Part shown: piece by piece, positions 1-7,857 of the stretch
How the letters are laid out: each line of letters begins with the position of its first letter
How positions within the stretch are numbered: the stretch's first letter is position 1
Assembly (NCBI GenBank): GCA_002306055.1
Contig: DBRR01000030.1
Coordinates: 1 to 64,000, forward strand
From: Anaerolineaceae bacterium UBA1363
Lineage (GTDB): Bacteria > Chloroflexota > Anaerolineae > Anaerolineales > Anaerolineaceae
Reading direction: 5' to 3'
DNA: 64,000 nucleotides
Notes under the pieces: generated by a model
Told to the model about the DNA's origin: nothing
Databases searched by the model: none
Seen by the model: the letters and a program-made list of their open reading frames with translations, nothing else
Translations under genes and position numbers: made by a program

Positions 1-65
1 TCTACCCGTTCTATTTCAGCCTTACAGGCTAATTCCTTAGCATTCATTTCGATTGTCCATTTCAT
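1..65 (-). CDS. N-terminal fragment of a probable transposase (cut by window edge)
   Basis: An open frame starts at the ATG at 65-63 and runs off the left edge with no stop (21 codons). It reads MKWTIEMNAKELACKAEIER. A GGAG lies just upstream on the minus strand, though only 2 nt from this ATG; the later Met at residue 7 is an alternative start. The short start followed by a KELxxxxEIERV stretch resembles the beginning of IS1202/ISNCY-type transposases, which continue into an HTH. That match is from memory of the family and rests on few residues. The repeated, IS-end-like sequence immediately upstream (80-124) supports the reading. Confidence 0.4.
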   Translation of the reverse strand, partial: MKWTIEMNAKELACKAEIERV

Positions 66-79
66 AGCTCCTATTATCC

Positions 80-124
80 ATTAGGACATTTCTATTTTGC
101 TACTTTAGGACATTATCATTTTGC
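80..124. repeat. Pair of 21-bp direct repeats, probable insertion-sequence end
   Basis: Two near-identical 21-bp units sit in tandem: TTAGGACATTTCTATTTTGC(T) at 80-100 and TTAGGACATTATCATTTTGC(T) at 104-124, differing at two positions. They lie directly upstream of the divergent transposase start. Several IS families carry repeated transposase-binding units just inside their ends, so this is probably the terminal region of an element whose body lies left of the window. The exact outer boundary, likely near 125-140, cannot be fixed because only one end is visible. Confidence 0.5.
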
Positions 125-146
125 TCTTACAGGGAGAAAATTGGAT

Positions 147-175
147 TTGACAATGAGTTTTTTTTGTTATATACT
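147..175 (+). promoter_or_regulatory. Promoter of tRNA-fMet
   Basis: A consensus -35 TTGACA (147-152) and a near-consensus -10 TATACT (170-175) are separated by exactly 17 nt that include a T8 run. The first base of the tRNA is 12 nt after the -10, so the primary transcript would have a leader of only a few nucleotides. Confidence 0.85.
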
Positions 176-186
176 TCTTATTCCGA

Positions 187-258
<72 letters not shown>

Positions 259-263
259 CCTAG

Positions 264-287
264 GACCTGGTTTTCCAGGTCTTTTTT
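264..287 (+). terminator. Rho-independent terminator of tRNA-fMet
   Basis: A perfect 7-bp stem GACCTGG/CCAGGTC closes a TTTT loop and is followed by six T residues (282-287). It begins 5 nt after the discriminator base. Confidence 0.92.
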
Positions 288-577
288 GTTAAGTCGTTTA
301 CTTCATTTCGCAAGTACTGGTCAATTAGATAATTCAGGAATTTTGTGAGGAATTTCGATAACGTTCATATCCGAAAATCTTGTATCCAACAATTCAAGGC
401 AACAAAGTGGAAACGGGTAATTTGGTAAATTGTATTTATGAGAATATTTGCATCGTCCGAAGTAGTTAAAACCTGAATCTTGATTTCTCCAAACGACAGA
501 ATTTTTTTCTGCAGATTGGGTTGCGTAACCTCTGTGAGAGTAATATACTTATAAATAATCGTGTTCCAGAGTAAATA
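288..577. other. Intergenic region, no supported gene
   Basis: This AT-rich stretch separates the tRNA unit from the rhomboid gene. The minus strand is free of stops for about 75 codons (roughly 556 to 331), but it lacks a start near its beginning, has no visible ribosome binding site and resembles no family I know, so I do not call it. The stretch just before 578 presumably holds the promoter of the protease pair, but no clear -35/-10 pair stands out. Confidence 0.5.
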
Positions 578-1273
578 ATGCTACCGATTAAAGATACTAT
601 TCGCTCCCGATCTTTCCCGCTGGTTACCTGGGTCATCATTGCTATTAACGCTGTGGTGTTCTTCTTACAAATGGGACTATCGCAAAGCCAGCAGGAGTGG
701 GTCCTTCAGACCTTTGCTCTGGTGCCGGGTCACATTCAACTCACTAATCCGTCCACATGGCTGCCGTTACTGACCCATATGTTTTTGCACGGCGGCTGGC
801 TGCACATCTTGAGCAACATGTGGATCCTGTTCATATTCGGCGATAACGTCGAAGACCGCATGGGTTCGCTGCGCTACCTGGTTTTCTATCTGCTGGGAGG
901 GATTGCCGCCGGGTTGATTCAGGCCATCACTATGTTGAACAGCACTGCCCCTGTGTTGGGAGCCAGCGGCGCCATCGCCGCCGTCATGGGGGCTTACTTC
1001 TTTTATTACCCACGCGCCCGGGTCATCACCATCACCCCAATCTTCTTTATTCCCTGGTATGTCGAAATCCCAGCCGTGATCTACTTGGGACTTTGGTTCG
1101 TTTCACAATTTTATTCCGGTTTGTTTTCCATATTCTTCAACAATATCACTGTTGGTGGCGTGGCTTGGTGGGCTCACATTGGCGGTTTCCTGTTTGGATT
1201 GGTTATGGCGCGTCCTTTCTGCTTTCGTAAATCGCCGCCATGCTGGCACACGGATGAATATTACCCCTGGTAA
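578..1273 (+). CDS. Rhomboid family intramembrane serine protease
   Basis: The 231-residue protein is a polytopic membrane protease that cleaves substrate transmembrane segments within the lipid bilayer. The catalytic pair is visible: GASG at 128-131 with nucleophile Ser130, and His200 in WWAHIGG. The HILSN segment (His76, Asn80) matches the conserved oxyanion-side motif, and the L1-loop-like WLPLLTHMFLHGGW precedes it. About six hydrophobic segments cover residues 15-210. A cysteine- and tryptophan-containing tail of about 20 residues follows. The SDH-type protease begins 14 nt downstream, so the two membrane proteases are probably co-transcribed. The substrate is unknown. Confidence 0.93.
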   Translation: MLPIKDTIRSRSFPLVTWVIIAINAVVFFLQMGLSQSQQEWVLQTFALVPGHIQLTNPSTWLPLLTHMFLHGGWLHILSNMWILFIFGDNVEDRMGSLRYLVFYLLGGIAAGLIQAITMLNSTAPVLGASGAIAAVMGAYFFYYPRARVITITPIFFIPWYVEIPAVIYLGLWFVSQFYSGLFSIFFNNITVGGVAWWAHIGGFLFGLVMARPFCFRKSPPCWHTDEYYPW

Positions 1274-1287
1274 ATTTTGGAGGTTTT

Positions 1288-2136
1288 ATGGAACTGCTTA
1301 ACTTGCTATGGTTCTTCCTGCTCATTGCGTCGGTTGTACCGCTCATCCATCAAAGAATGATAGAAGCCGCCCGGATGCACCTGTTCCGCAAGTTGGAGGA
1401 ACGGCGCAACAGCCGGGTAATCGCCCTGATCCATCGCCAGGAAAGCATGGCTTTTCTGGGCTTCCCGGTGGCGCGCTACCTTGACATTGAAGACTCCGAA
1501 CGCGTGCTGCGCGCCATCAAACTCACCGACCCTAACCTGCCGATTGACGTTATCCTGCACACTCCTGGCGGCCTGGTGTTAGCCTCGGAACAGATTGCGA
1601 ATGCCCTGTCCAAACATCCGGCCAAAGTCACCGTGTTCGTGCCGCATTACGCTATGTCTGGCGGAACGATGATCGCCCTGGCTGCCGATGAGATCATCAT
1701 GGACGAGAACGCCGTGCTGGGACCGGTGGACCCACAGATTGGCCAATACCCAGCAGTTTCGATCCTCAACGTGCTGGATCAAAAAGACATCAACAAAATC
1801 GACGACGACACCCTCATCCTGGCCGACATTTCACGCAAGGCTATCGAGCAAGTCAAAGCCACCATCCAGCGGATTGCCAGCACCCACTACAATCCCGAAC
1901 AAGCCGAGCGGTTAGCCATAGGCCTGGCTTCGGGCAAATGGACGCACGATTATCCTATAACGGTGGACGAAGCCAGAGAATTGGGATTGACAATCTCCAC
2001 CGAGATGCCCACTGAAATCTACCAGATCATGAATCTATACCCCCAGGCAACAACGCGCCGGCCTTCGGTGGAGTACATTCCCATGCCGTACCCCAAGCGC
2101 CCTACTTTGCCGGATAGGAGTGGGCCCAAGACCTGA
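1288..2136 (+). CDS. SDH-family (ClpP/SppA-class) membrane serine protease
   Basis: The 282-residue protein has one N-terminal transmembrane segment (residues 4-20) and a crotonase/ClpP-fold domain of the serine dehydrogenase proteinase (PF01972) type. HTPGG at 91-95 and AMSGGTMIALAADEI around 122-135 are the family signature, with Ser124 as probable nucleophile. DENAVLGPVDPQIG (139-152) follows as in relatives. A strong TTTGGAGGTTTT ribosome binding site supports the start. These enzymes act on membrane proteins or stray peptides. Pairing with a rhomboid suggests successive steps of membrane proteolysis, which is inference from spacing alone. Confidence 0.87.
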   Translation: MELLNLLWFFLLIASVVPLIHQRMIEAARMHLFRKLEERRNSRVIALIHRQESMAFLGFPVARYLDIEDSERVLRAIKLTDPNLPIDVILHTPGGLVLASEQIANALSKHPAKVTVFVPHYAMSGGTMIALAADEIIMDENAVLGPVDPQIGQYPAVSILNVLDQKDINKIDDDTLILADISRKAIEQVKATIQRIASTHYNPEQAERLAIGLASGKWTHDYPITVDEARELGLTISTEMPTEIYQIMNLYPQATTRRPSVEYIPMPYPKRPTLPDRSGPKT

Positions 2137-2154
2137 CCGGCAAAGGAGAACCGG

Positions 2155-2337
2155 ATGATGCGTGGACTGAGTTGGATTGTCGATATTAACCACGCCAGCC
2201 CGCAGGAATTGATTTTCCTCCCCGGCGTTGGCCCCGAACTAGCCCACCGCATCATCGCCGCCCTCCCTTTTGCATAGGTGGATGGCCTGGAGCCCGCACC
2301 GGGCATCGGACTCCGCCTGTTGGCCGCAAGAATTTAA
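2155..2337 (+). pseudogene. ComEA-type helix-hairpin-helix gene interrupted by an in-frame TAG
   Basis: A good ribosome binding site (AAAGGAG) precedes ATG 2155. The frame encodes a textbook HhH module, DINHASPQELIFLPGVGPE at residues 10-28. It hits TAG at 2275-2277 after 40 codons. The same frame then resumes with VDGLEPAPGIGLRLLAARI, the expected second hairpin, and stops at TAA 2335-2337. The conserved sense on both sides of the TAG points to a nonsense mutation in a roughly 60-residue HhH DNA-binding protein, unless the 40-residue product is itself functional. The gene lies 18 nt after the SDH protease gene. Confidence 0.75.
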
Positions 2338-2711
2338 AGAAACCCTGTCCGAGCCGGCCACAGAGATCGCCGTGCCGCTGGACCGGTTTTGGTCAAAGCC
2401 TGCCTTCCGAGCAATTTCCCTTTCATACCCCGATTGCCGATCTGTTCACCCATCTGACGGAAGCAGCGCTTCAAACAGTTTGTGGCTGAATCTGCTAACC
2501 CATGTGATTATGGGGACTGTTATCTGCTGCTCAAGCCATAGCTTAATCGGAGAATGCTCCCATAGACAGTCTCAGGTCTTGGGCAAGAGTATAATGTGAA
2601 GAAGTCGAATCACGATTTTTTGGATTTGCTGACCTTAACGGGTGTTTGGGTATTTCTCTGAATTTTATGGAATGTCCATCTCCGGGAACCAATAAAAGGA
2701 GACTAGTCGGA
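2338..2711. other. Intergenic region, no supported gene
   Basis: No convincing coding frame is present. Open frames here lack family resemblance and ribosome binding sites. An AAAAGGAG sequence at the right end (about 2694-2701) serves the macro-PncB gene. Confidence 0.5.
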
Positions 2712-4592
2712 ATGACCGCTATTCATTATAAAAACGTTTTGATTGAATGCCTTCAGGGGGATATCGCCAGCCAACCTGCCATGGATGCCGTAGTAATCGC
2801 CGCCAACGGGCAACAGCTCCCGGAGGCAGGGGTTTCTGGCGCTATTGACCAGGGGGTTAGGCCGCATTTGGCTGAAACCGGCCGTTCTCTGGCTCCTCTC
2901 AAACCGGGTCAGGCAGTTATTACTCCTGCGTCCGACCTCCCGAATCGTTATCTAATCCACTGTCTGGGACCGGTCTATGGAGTTGACCTTCCTTCCGAGG
3001 CGCTATTGGAAGATTGTTACCATAACGCGCTCGGTTTGGCTGAACAATACCAACTCCATTCCATCGCCTTTCCCGCCATTTCTACCGGTGATTTTGGATA
3101 CCCTCTGACCGAAGCTGCACGGGTGGCCGTTCATTGCATCCTGGATGAAGCCGGCAGCCTAAACTCCGTGAATCATATTCGTTTTGTCCTCTCCAGTTCC
3201 TCTGATCTTGATATTTTTTCCGGCCTGCTGGAGGAGTTAATTGCTTTACGTGAGAGCTATGCCTCCTTTTCCCTGTTCACCGACCTCTATGAACTGTTGA
3301 TGATGCAGGCGTACCTTGCTGAAGGGATGCAGGAACAGGCTGTTTTCACCCTGTCGGTTCGCAGCCTGCCCCCTCAGCGTAATTTTCTTTTGGCGGCTGG
3401 ACTTGATACGGTCATTGATTATCTGGAAAACCTGCGTTTTACTGATTCTGATATCACTTATCTTGCCACCCTTCCCATATTCAAATCCGATTTTCTTGAT
3501 TATCTGCGCCATTTTAGATTCACGGGCAACCTCTATGCCCTGCCGGAGGGAACGCCTTTTTTTGTGGATGAACCCATCCTGGAAGTCGAAGCCCCTCTCC
3601 CCCAAGCTCAGTTAATTGAAACCTTTGTTATGAACCAGATTCATATCCAGACCCTGCTTGCCACCAAAGCGCTGCGAGTCGTTGAAGCAGCCAAAGGCCG
3701 GCCAGTGGTGGATTTCAGTGCCCGTCGTATCCATGGGACCGACGCTGCCATAAAAGGAGCCCGGGCTTTTTATATCGGGGGTGTCAATGCCACCTCGAAT
3801 GTGATGGCTGGAAAGCAATATGGAATTTCAGTGGCAGGGACCGTTGCCCATGCTTATATCCAGTCCCACCCTACAGAGGCTGATGCCTTTAGGGCTTTTA
3901 CCAAAGTTTACCCGAAAACCATGCTACTGGTGGATACTTATGATACCCTCAAAGGTGTTCAAAAAGTCATTGATCTGGCAGGAGAACTCGGCGATGATTT
4001 CAAAGTCACAGCCGTAAGGCTGGATTCTGGCGATCTTTTATCCCTTTCCATTAAGGCACGCGAATTGCTTGACCAGGCTGGCTTGAAGCAGGTTCAGATA
4101 TTTGCCAGTGGCGGCCTGGACGAATACAGAATTGAGAAACTCGTCTCTTCTGGTGCGCCCATTGATGGCTTTGGCGTTGGGACTGCCATGGGTGTCTCAA
4201 GTGACGTTCCGAACCTTGATATTGGGTATAAACTTGTCCAGTATGCTGGCAAAGGACGCTTGAAATTAGTATCAGAAAAGACTGTTCTGCCAGGCAGAAA
4301 ACAGGTATTTCGCGTATCGGTTCAGGGTGAGGATAAGTTCGATGTCATCGCCAGGGCTGATGAGAAACTTGAGGCCAATCCATTGCTTAAACCTGTTCTG
4401 CGCGGCGGAATTCGCCTTCAGGGTGCTGAGGTCAGTTTGGTAAATTCACAAGCCTATGCCAAAGAACAGATCAACAGACTGCCAGTACCGTTACGCTCTC
4501 TTACCAGAGCTGAAATGCCTTACCCGGTGAAGCTCAGCCCTGCCTTGCAGGAATACCAGGAACGCGTAACTGACGAGTTCAGGGGTGAGTGA
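2712..4592 (+). CDS. pncB: Macro domain fused to nicotinate phosphoribosyltransferase
   Basis: The product (626 residues from the ATG at 2712, chosen because AGGAG lies 10 nt upstream; the frame is open to 2646) has two parts. Residues 8-165 form a macro domain: CLQGDIAS (14-20), ANGQQLPEAGVSGAID (31-46), LIHCLGPVYG (81-90) and FPAISTGDFGYP (120-131) match the ADP-ribose-binding fold. Residues from about 187 to the end form nicotinate phosphoribosyltransferase: LFTDLYELLMMQAY, FSARRIHGTDAA, AVRLDSGDL and FASGGLDEYRI are family hallmarks. That enzyme makes nicotinate mononucleotide from nicotinate and PRPP in the Preiss-Handler pathway. Nicotinamidase follows 56 nt downstream, giving two consecutive salvage steps. 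The macro domain could bind or hydrolyse ADP-ribose species so that salvage is coupled to NAD breakdown; this role is inference. Confidence 0.92.
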   Translation: MTAIHYKNVLIECLQGDIASQPAMDAVVIAANGQQLPEAGVSGAIDQGVRPHLAETGRSLAPLKPGQAVITPASDLPNRYLIHCLGPVYGVDLPSEALLEDCYHNALGLAEQYQLHSIAFPAISTGDFGYPLTEAARVAVHCILDEAGSLNSVNHIRFVLSSSSDLDIFSGLLEELIALRESYASFSLFTDLYELLMMQAYLAEGMQEQAVFTLSVRSLPPQRNFLLAAGLDTVIDYLENLRFTDSDITYLATLPIFKSDFLDYLRHFRFTGNLYALPEGTPFFVDEPILEVEAPLPQAQLIETFVMNQIHIQTLLATKALRVVEAAKGRPVVDFSARRIHGTDAAIKGARAFYIGGVNATSNVMAGKQYGISVAGTVAHAYIQSHPTEADAFRAFTKVYPKTMLLVDTYDTLKGVQKVIDLAGELGDDFKVTAVRLDSGDLLSLSIKARELLDQAGLKQVQIFASGGLDEYRIEKLVSSGAPIDGFGVGTAMGVSSDVPNLDIGYKLVQYAGKGRLKLVSEKTVLPGRKQVFRVSVQGEDKFDVIARADEKLEANPLLKPVLRGGIRLQGAEVSLVNSQAYAKEQINRLPVPLRSLTRAEMPYPVKLSPALQEYQERVTDEFRGE

Positions 4593-4648
4593 ATGGAAAC
4601 CTTGAATCAGTATAGAAGAACTAAATCTGTATCCCTTGGAGAAAAACT

Positions 4649-5230
4649 ATGACCAAACCAACAGAGCTCCTGAAAACCGGTGATGCCCTGCTTATCATCG
4701 ATGTTCAAATCGATTTTTGCCCGGGTGGATCCCTCCCCATTGAAGAGGGAGATCAAGTTGTTCCAATCCTAAATGAGTGGATTGAAGCCGCACGCATGAA
4801 AGAAATCCCTGTGTACGCTTCCCGTGACTGGCATCCGAACAAACACCCTAGCTTTCAAGAAAATGGCGGGGCTTGGCCTGTTCATTGCCTTCAAGATAGC
4901 CTTGGAGCTGGCTTTCACGCTGACTTGAACCTGCCAGAAGGAACCGTGCTTATCAGCAAGGGCGTGCGCTTCGACCAGGATCAGAACTCGGCTTTTGACC
5001 AGACTGGCCTGGCAGTACACTTCCGGAAAGCTGGCATCAGACGGTTGTATGTCGGAGGGCTTGCGGAGGACGTTTGTGTGCTTGCTACTGTTTTAGATGC
5101 ATGCCATGAAGGTTTTGAGACTGTCTTAATCAGAGATGCCACCCGCGCGATAACGCAAGAGGGGGGCAGAGCCGCGCGCGAAACTATGCGCGCAGCCGGT
5201 GCACGATTTATAAGTACGGAACAAGAGTAG
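4649..5230 (+). CDS. pncA: Nicotinamidase (isochorismatase-like hydrolase)
   Basis: The 193-residue cytoplasmic enzyme hydrolyses nicotinamide to nicotinate plus ammonia, feeding the phosphoribosyltransferase encoded just upstream. The catalytic triad is visible: Asp18 in LLIIDVQIDF, Lys104 in LISKG and Cys143 in AEDVCVLATVLDA. Metal ligands are expected from the RDWHPNKHPSF segment (Asp60, His62, His66 region), and WPVHC (76-80) matches the family. The length is normal for PncA. TTGGAG lies upstream of the ATG. The triad residue context 'EDVC' replaces the commoner 'TDYC', a minor variation. Confidence 0.93.
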   Translation: MTKPTELLKTGDALLIIDVQIDFCPGGSLPIEEGDQVVPILNEWIEAARMKEIPVYASRDWHPNKHPSFQENGGAWPVHCLQDSLGAGFHADLNLPEGTVLISKGVRFDQDQNSAFDQTGLAVHFRKAGIRRLYVGGLAEDVCVLATVLDACHEGFETVLIRDATRAITQEGGRAARETMRAAGARFISTEQE

Positions 5231-5381
5231 ACAGACTTAGCAGAAGATGCTATTAGCAGCAGTCTTATCGCGCAAAGGTCAAGCTATCTTGTTAATCCCC
5301 TTGGCCTGTCCTTATTTCAGGGGGCTCGTGTATCTCTTGAGAAAAACTTGACTTTATGTAGGAGGTGTTTTTATCTCGAAA

Positions 5382-6197
5382 TTACCCGACTCCCAAACCC
5401 TTAAGCAGTGCACCAATCAAATAAGCCACCCCGGCGGCCGCCCCTCCTACTAAAAGCATTTCCAATCCACTGCGGAATGGATTTCGTTCAGTGATTTTAA
5501 CCTTTGCTGCGCCCAAACCAAAAAGGGCTAAACCTGAAAGCGCCATGGAGATAAAAAAGGATTGGGTCGCAGGAATCTTTAATTTAAAAATGTAATCTGC
5601 AAGATAAGCCAATAACGGGATAACCCCGGCGACAATAAAAGCAACGAACGTGTAACCAGCTTCTGTAAAGGGATTGGCAGTGTTTTCCATTAATCCAAGT
5701 TCTTCCAACATCATGGCATTAACCCAACGTTCCTTCTCCTTACTTTTTATTTCCACCATTTTTTCTGCATCTTCAAGTGGATATCCCTGGCTAAGATAAA
5801 TTTCGACCAATTCTGCTTTTTCACCTTCGGGAAAATGATCAACTTCCCAGGCTTCCCGTTCACGCTCCCGTTGATAATATTCCTTTTCACTCTTTGAAGA
5901 GAGGTACGCACCAGTTGCCATTGAGAAACCATCGCCAAATAAATTTGCCAACCCTAAAATTAATATAATTCCGGGATTTAATTGTGCTCCAGCAACCCCA
6001 CTAACTACGGCAAAGGTGGTAATAATTCCATCCAATCCGCCGTAAACCAAACTGCCAATAAATTGCGAACTGGCTGAGCCATGCTCTTCAGTCGCAGTGC
6101 CAGAAATGCTGGTTCTTTCATGAATCTTAGCAGACAGTGCTTCATCACCCGTTTCGTAAGCTTTGCGAGCTTCCTCTATTCTTTTTGAAATTCCCAT
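5382..6197 (-). CDS. VIT1/CCC1 family iron/manganese transporter
   Basis: I place the start at ATG 6197 because AGGAG lies 8 nt upstream; the open frame extends 27 codons further without a ribosome binding site. The 271-residue protein has an N-terminal helical segment, then GSLVYGGLDGIITTFAVVSG and GLANLFGDGFSMATGAYLSS, the signature first helices of VIT family transporters. A charged cytoplasmic stretch of about 70 residues, rich in Glu and Lys (KSEKEYYQREREREAWEVDH), follows and probably binds metal. Three more transmembrane segments complete it. Such proteins move Fe2+ or Mn2+ out of the cytosol. Direction and metal are not shown by the sequence. Confidence 0.88.
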   Translation of the reverse strand: MGISKRIEEARKAYETGDEALSAKIHERTSISGTATEEHGSASSQFIGSLVYGGLDGIITTFAVVSGVAGAQLNPGIILILGLANLFGDGFSMATGAYLSSKSEKEYYQREREREAWEVDHFPEGEKAELVEIYLSQGYPLEDAEKMVEIKSKEKERWVNAMMLEELGLMENTANPFTEAGYTFVAFIVAGVIPLLAYLADYIFKLKIPATQSFFISMALSGLALFGLGAAKVKITERNPFRSGLEMLLVGGAAAGVAYLIGALLKGLGVG

Positions 6198-6284
6198 GAT
6201 GACATCTCCTCTAATTTTTTCAATTATAGTGGTTTTGTTGAATGGACTAGTAGGATTGCACAGACTTGCCGATCTCACCTGTAA

Positions 6285-6380
6285 TCAATCAGTCAAACTG
6301 TAAAAGACCAAACCCAACGTTCCAGGCCCAGCGTGAACCCCAATCACAGGGCTCATTTCGGAAGTGACCAATCCAACCCA
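6285..6380 (-). pseudogene. C-terminal relic of a second degV gene
   Basis: On the minus strand this segment reads VTSEMSPVIGVHAGPGTLGL and continues VFYSLTD to a stop at 6287-6285. It aligns by eye with the C-terminus of the intact DegV encoded at 9038-9940 (FTPVMGVHTGPGLVGLGYYY). No upstream remainder of the domain can be read on either side, so only about 30 codons of a DegV/FakB gene survive. It lies between the MBL hydrolase and the VIT transporter gene. Confidence 0.72.
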
Positions 6381-6479
6381 ATTGAACCTTCCGCGGATCT
6401 ATTCTTCGCCCTGAGCAGGGGTCAGAGAACAAGTACCATGGTTACAATTGCAACTTTTGCTATTTTATTTCTATTTCCG

Positions 6480-7154
6480 TTATCTATTAATTAACTCTTC
6501 TTTTTTGTTATGGAAACTGTGCCAGTTTTCTCCAACAAGAACGGTAGCGCTGATGCGGTCTCTAATTTCAAGTGGTGAAGCTTCAGTTCCTGGCAAGTCA
6601 AAATGGATGGGAAGAATATATTGAGCATCAAATTGCTTTGCAGTTTGGATTAGAGTAGATTTGTAGCTTTCTGACCCAACGGGTGACGTGCGCCATGGCA
6701 AGCACAAAATGTCCGGACGAACTGGTAGGGGCGCTTCGTGAGCATCGCCAATATGCAAAAGATCCGCTTCATCCTGAATGAGAAAGGAAAGCGGGGTGCC
6801 GCCTGGATCTGGCAGCCGAAAACGGAAAAGCAAATTGAAAATTGTATGCCTTGGATCTTTTACAACACTAAAACCCGGAAGAATTTTTATGTTTTCTATT
6901 TGTTCTCCAGCTTTTACTGGTTTCAGTCGCGATGTGGGGATGCCCATTTTATGAGCAATTTCGCATACATCAGGCGCTGCCAAAATAAGACCAGTTGGTA
7001 CAGATGCAATCTTACCAATATGGTCTTTATGAGCATGGGATACACAGATGAATTCCACATCGGGCAACGGCGGACGAGTAAAATCCGGATCAATTAGGAT
7101 ATGGTGCTTTCCGAGAATTTCCACGCAAGAGTGACCAAGATGCCTGATTTTCAT
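6480..7154 (-). CDS. MBL-fold metal-dependent hydrolase (UlaG-like)
   Basis: The 224-residue protein has the compact metallo-beta-lactamase fold of UlaG-type hydrolases. It opens with MKIRHLGHSCVEI, carries the metal motif HAHKDH with the preceding Ser-His (His40, His42, Asp44, His45), then HIGDAH (134-139), and ends with LPIHFDLPG, where the last metal-binding His is expected. The fold usually binds two metal ions and cleaves phosphodiester, lactone or similar bonds. The substrate cannot be inferred. It follows the membrane protein gene by 37 nt on the same strand, so it is probably part of the degV-plsY transcript or its tail. Confidence 0.82.
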   Translation of the reverse strand: MKIRHLGHSCVEILGKHHILIDPDFTRPPLPDVEFICVSHAHKDHIGKIASVPTGLILAAPDVCEIAHKMGIPTSRLKPVKAGEQIENIKILPGFSVVKDPRHTIFNLLFRFRLPDPGGTPLSFLIQDEADLLHIGDAHEAPLPVRPDILCLPWRTSPVGSESYKSTLIQTAKQFDAQYILPIHFDLPGTEASPLEIRDRISATVLVGENWHSFHNKKEELINR

Positions 7155-7191
7155 ACAAATTCTTTCTACTGTCTCAGATTAAGCTGGGTTC

Positions 7192-7857
7192 TTAAGTCCT
7201 GCTTCTACCCACCATCATTCGCCAAAGAGCAATCACACTCAGACTGAATCCAAGAAAATAAACCGGCCAATTAAATTGTGAAGGTTTTAAACTACTCAAC
7301 GTTGATGCGTCTGCAGGTAACGCTATTAATGCGTCCTCCATGAATGTATATAGGAGTATCAAAACACCATTGATTAGGCATACCCAAGACCAGGCGTCAA
7401 TATGAAGAGGTTCGTTTTTCTCCACTTTGATTACCGCAATAATTCCACCTATCACCATCAATAAAGCTATCAGGACGGGAGCCAGTATCGGTCCCCACCA
7501 GGGAAGAGGGATCAAGAAAAGCAAATCCGGTTCAAGGATGCTCTGAGGCCAGCCTATAAAAATCCGTAACCAGACGTAATAAAAAATATCCCACAAGCCA
7601 AATGTGATGAAGGTAAAGCCGACTCTGGATTGAAACGTCTCTCCGGCAATCCACCCAATGCAAAGGAGCATTACCAATGTTGTCAATTCCCTTCCCAATT
7701 CAATTACAGCAATTTGTTTATCGAAAGGAGGAACCTGGAGAATTAAGTCGTCGATGCCATATACCCGCCGCAAATAGACAACCACGGCAGCTTCCAAATA
7801 TGCCATGGCAATTGAAAAGACCGAAACCCAAAAAATTTTAGAATAAGCTCTATTCAT
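7192..7857 (-). CDS. Polytopic membrane protein of unknown function
   Basis: I set the start at ATG 7857, giving 221 residues, because the longer frame would overlap the thioesterase gene by over 120 nt. From this start the overlap is only 8 nt, typical of translational coupling. The protein begins MNRAYSKIFWVSVFSIAMAY and has about six hydrophobic segments, with a loop of charged residues after the first (LRRVYGIDDLILQVPPFDKQ). No catalytic motif is visible and I do not recognise the family. Its position inside a lipid-related run (thioesterase, PlsY, DegV) hints at a membrane-linked job but proves nothing. Confidence 0.72.
   Translation of the reverse strand: MNRAYSKIFWVSVFSIAMAYLEAAVVVYLRRVYGIDDLILQVPPFDKQIAVIELGRELTTLVMLLCIGWIAGETFQSRVGFTFITFGLWDIFYYVWLRIFIGWPQSILEPDLLFLIPLPWWGPILAPVLIALLMVIGGIIAVIKVEKNEPLHIDAWSWVCLINGVLILLYTFMEDALIALPADASTLSSLKPSQFNWPVYFLGFSLSVIALWRMMVGRSRT

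Noticed and set aside
331..556. Stop-free minus-strand stretch of about 75 codons downstream of the tRNA
   Set aside because: It has no start codon near its beginning, no ribosome binding site and no recognisable domain; a run of this length can occur by chance.
2270..2599. 109-residue plus-strand frame after the HhH relic
   Set aside because: It lies in a different frame from the HhH gene, has no ribosome binding site and no resemblance to a family.
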